From the NCBI RefSeq assembly GCF_003590835.1, contig NZ_QYUQ01000002.1:4464001-4528000 (forward strand): a stretch of DNA of 64,000 bases, in the 5' to 3' direction. The DNA is from Noviherbaspirillum sedimenti. Its GTDB lineage: Bacteria; Pseudomonadota; Gammaproteobacteria; Burkholderiales; Burkholderiaceae_D. The notes beneath the pieces are model-generated. The model saw only the letters and a list, made by a program, of their open reading frames with translations. It searched no databases and had not been told where the DNA came from. Position numbers and translations under genes: made by a program. Positions 63,878-64,000 of the stretch are shown here, piece after piece (within the stretch, counting starts at the first letter, position 1; every line of letters begins with the position of its first letter).

Positions 63878-64000
63878 TGCTTTAAGGTATAACTGGCAAC
63901 CCAGTTTAACGCTAGCCAGCGCCGGCGGGAAGGCCGGCTTCCATATCGGGAGGGTAAAACTGGTAAAATGGGCAGCATGGCAAACCATGGCAAGACCCGA

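Noticed and set aside
63977-64000. ATG at the right edge that might start a plus-strand gene (MANHGKTR...)
   Set aside because: Only eight codons are visible before the window ends, so no gene can be supported.

Overview
The window looks like chromosome of a Burkholderiales betaproteobacterium, most likely Oxalobacteraceae (Herbaspirillum/Collimonas/Herminiimonas-like). This rests on GC-rich coding, Lys/Ala-rich histone H1-like proteins, a twitching-motility Pil-Chp cluster behind hemL-thiD-rubredoxin, and gene orders such as rplU-rpmA-obgE-proB, accBC-prmA and ubiC-RNB-tonB-aroE-mtgA that are typical of the order. The genus is an inference. Nearly all of the window is housekeeping sequence; accessory or eroded DNA is confined to about 10.6-20.6 kb and the last 1.7 kb.

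Layout. 1-10.6 kb: pilB (cut by the left edge), a small lipoprotein, tRNA-Pro(CGG), ispB, then rplU-rpmA-obgE-proB, a CNP1-like protein with rppH, and proS with a lytic transglycosylase. 10.6-20.6 kb: a 51-bp tandem repeat, a SWIB protein with a histone-like tail, the relic of a hipBA toxin-antitoxin locus, a DctSR-like two-component system divergent from a lone DctP binding protein, a TerC protein, a universal stress protein and a complete tctCBA tricarboxylate transporter. 20.8-27.3 kb: ffh, a CcsA/YpjD-like protein, a PP0621-type protein, pilS-pilR and an ampD-like amidase. 27.3-33.9 kb: nrdAB behind two NrdR-like boxes, a hairpin-rich intergenic region, an H1-like gene, yggT and yggU. 34.0-40.9 kb (minus strand): a PfkB kinase, then a DUF3426 protein, prmA, accC, accB, aroQ, a TlpA-like thioredoxin and a nucleotidyltransferase-like protein. 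41.0-49.5 kb: mpl, a YqiA-like esterase, ubiC, an RNB exonuclease, a TonB-like protein, aroE, mtgA and corA with a long structured leader. 49.6-62.3 kb: hemL, a divergent ThiD, rubredoxin and pilG-pilH-pilI-pilJ-chpA. 62.3-64 kb: an intact IS630-family element between chpA and its probable terminator, then an amino-terminal photolyase fragment.

How the parts work together. Three type IV pilus blocks lie in this window: the extension ATPase (pilB), the PilSR regulatory pair, and the Chp chemosensory array that controls twitching. Peptidoglycan genes (mpl, ampD-like, mtgA, the transglycosylase), envelope and cofactor genes (ispB, ubiC, accBC, hemL) and dNTP supply (nrdAB) fill most of the rest.

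I did not find a clearly new multi-gene system. The items most worth a second look are the structured corA leader, the run of hairpins between nrdB and the histone-like gene, the orphan DctP beside DctSR, the catalytically altered ThiD homologue, the broken hipBA locus and the nucleotidyltransferase-like protein upstream of the TlpA gene.
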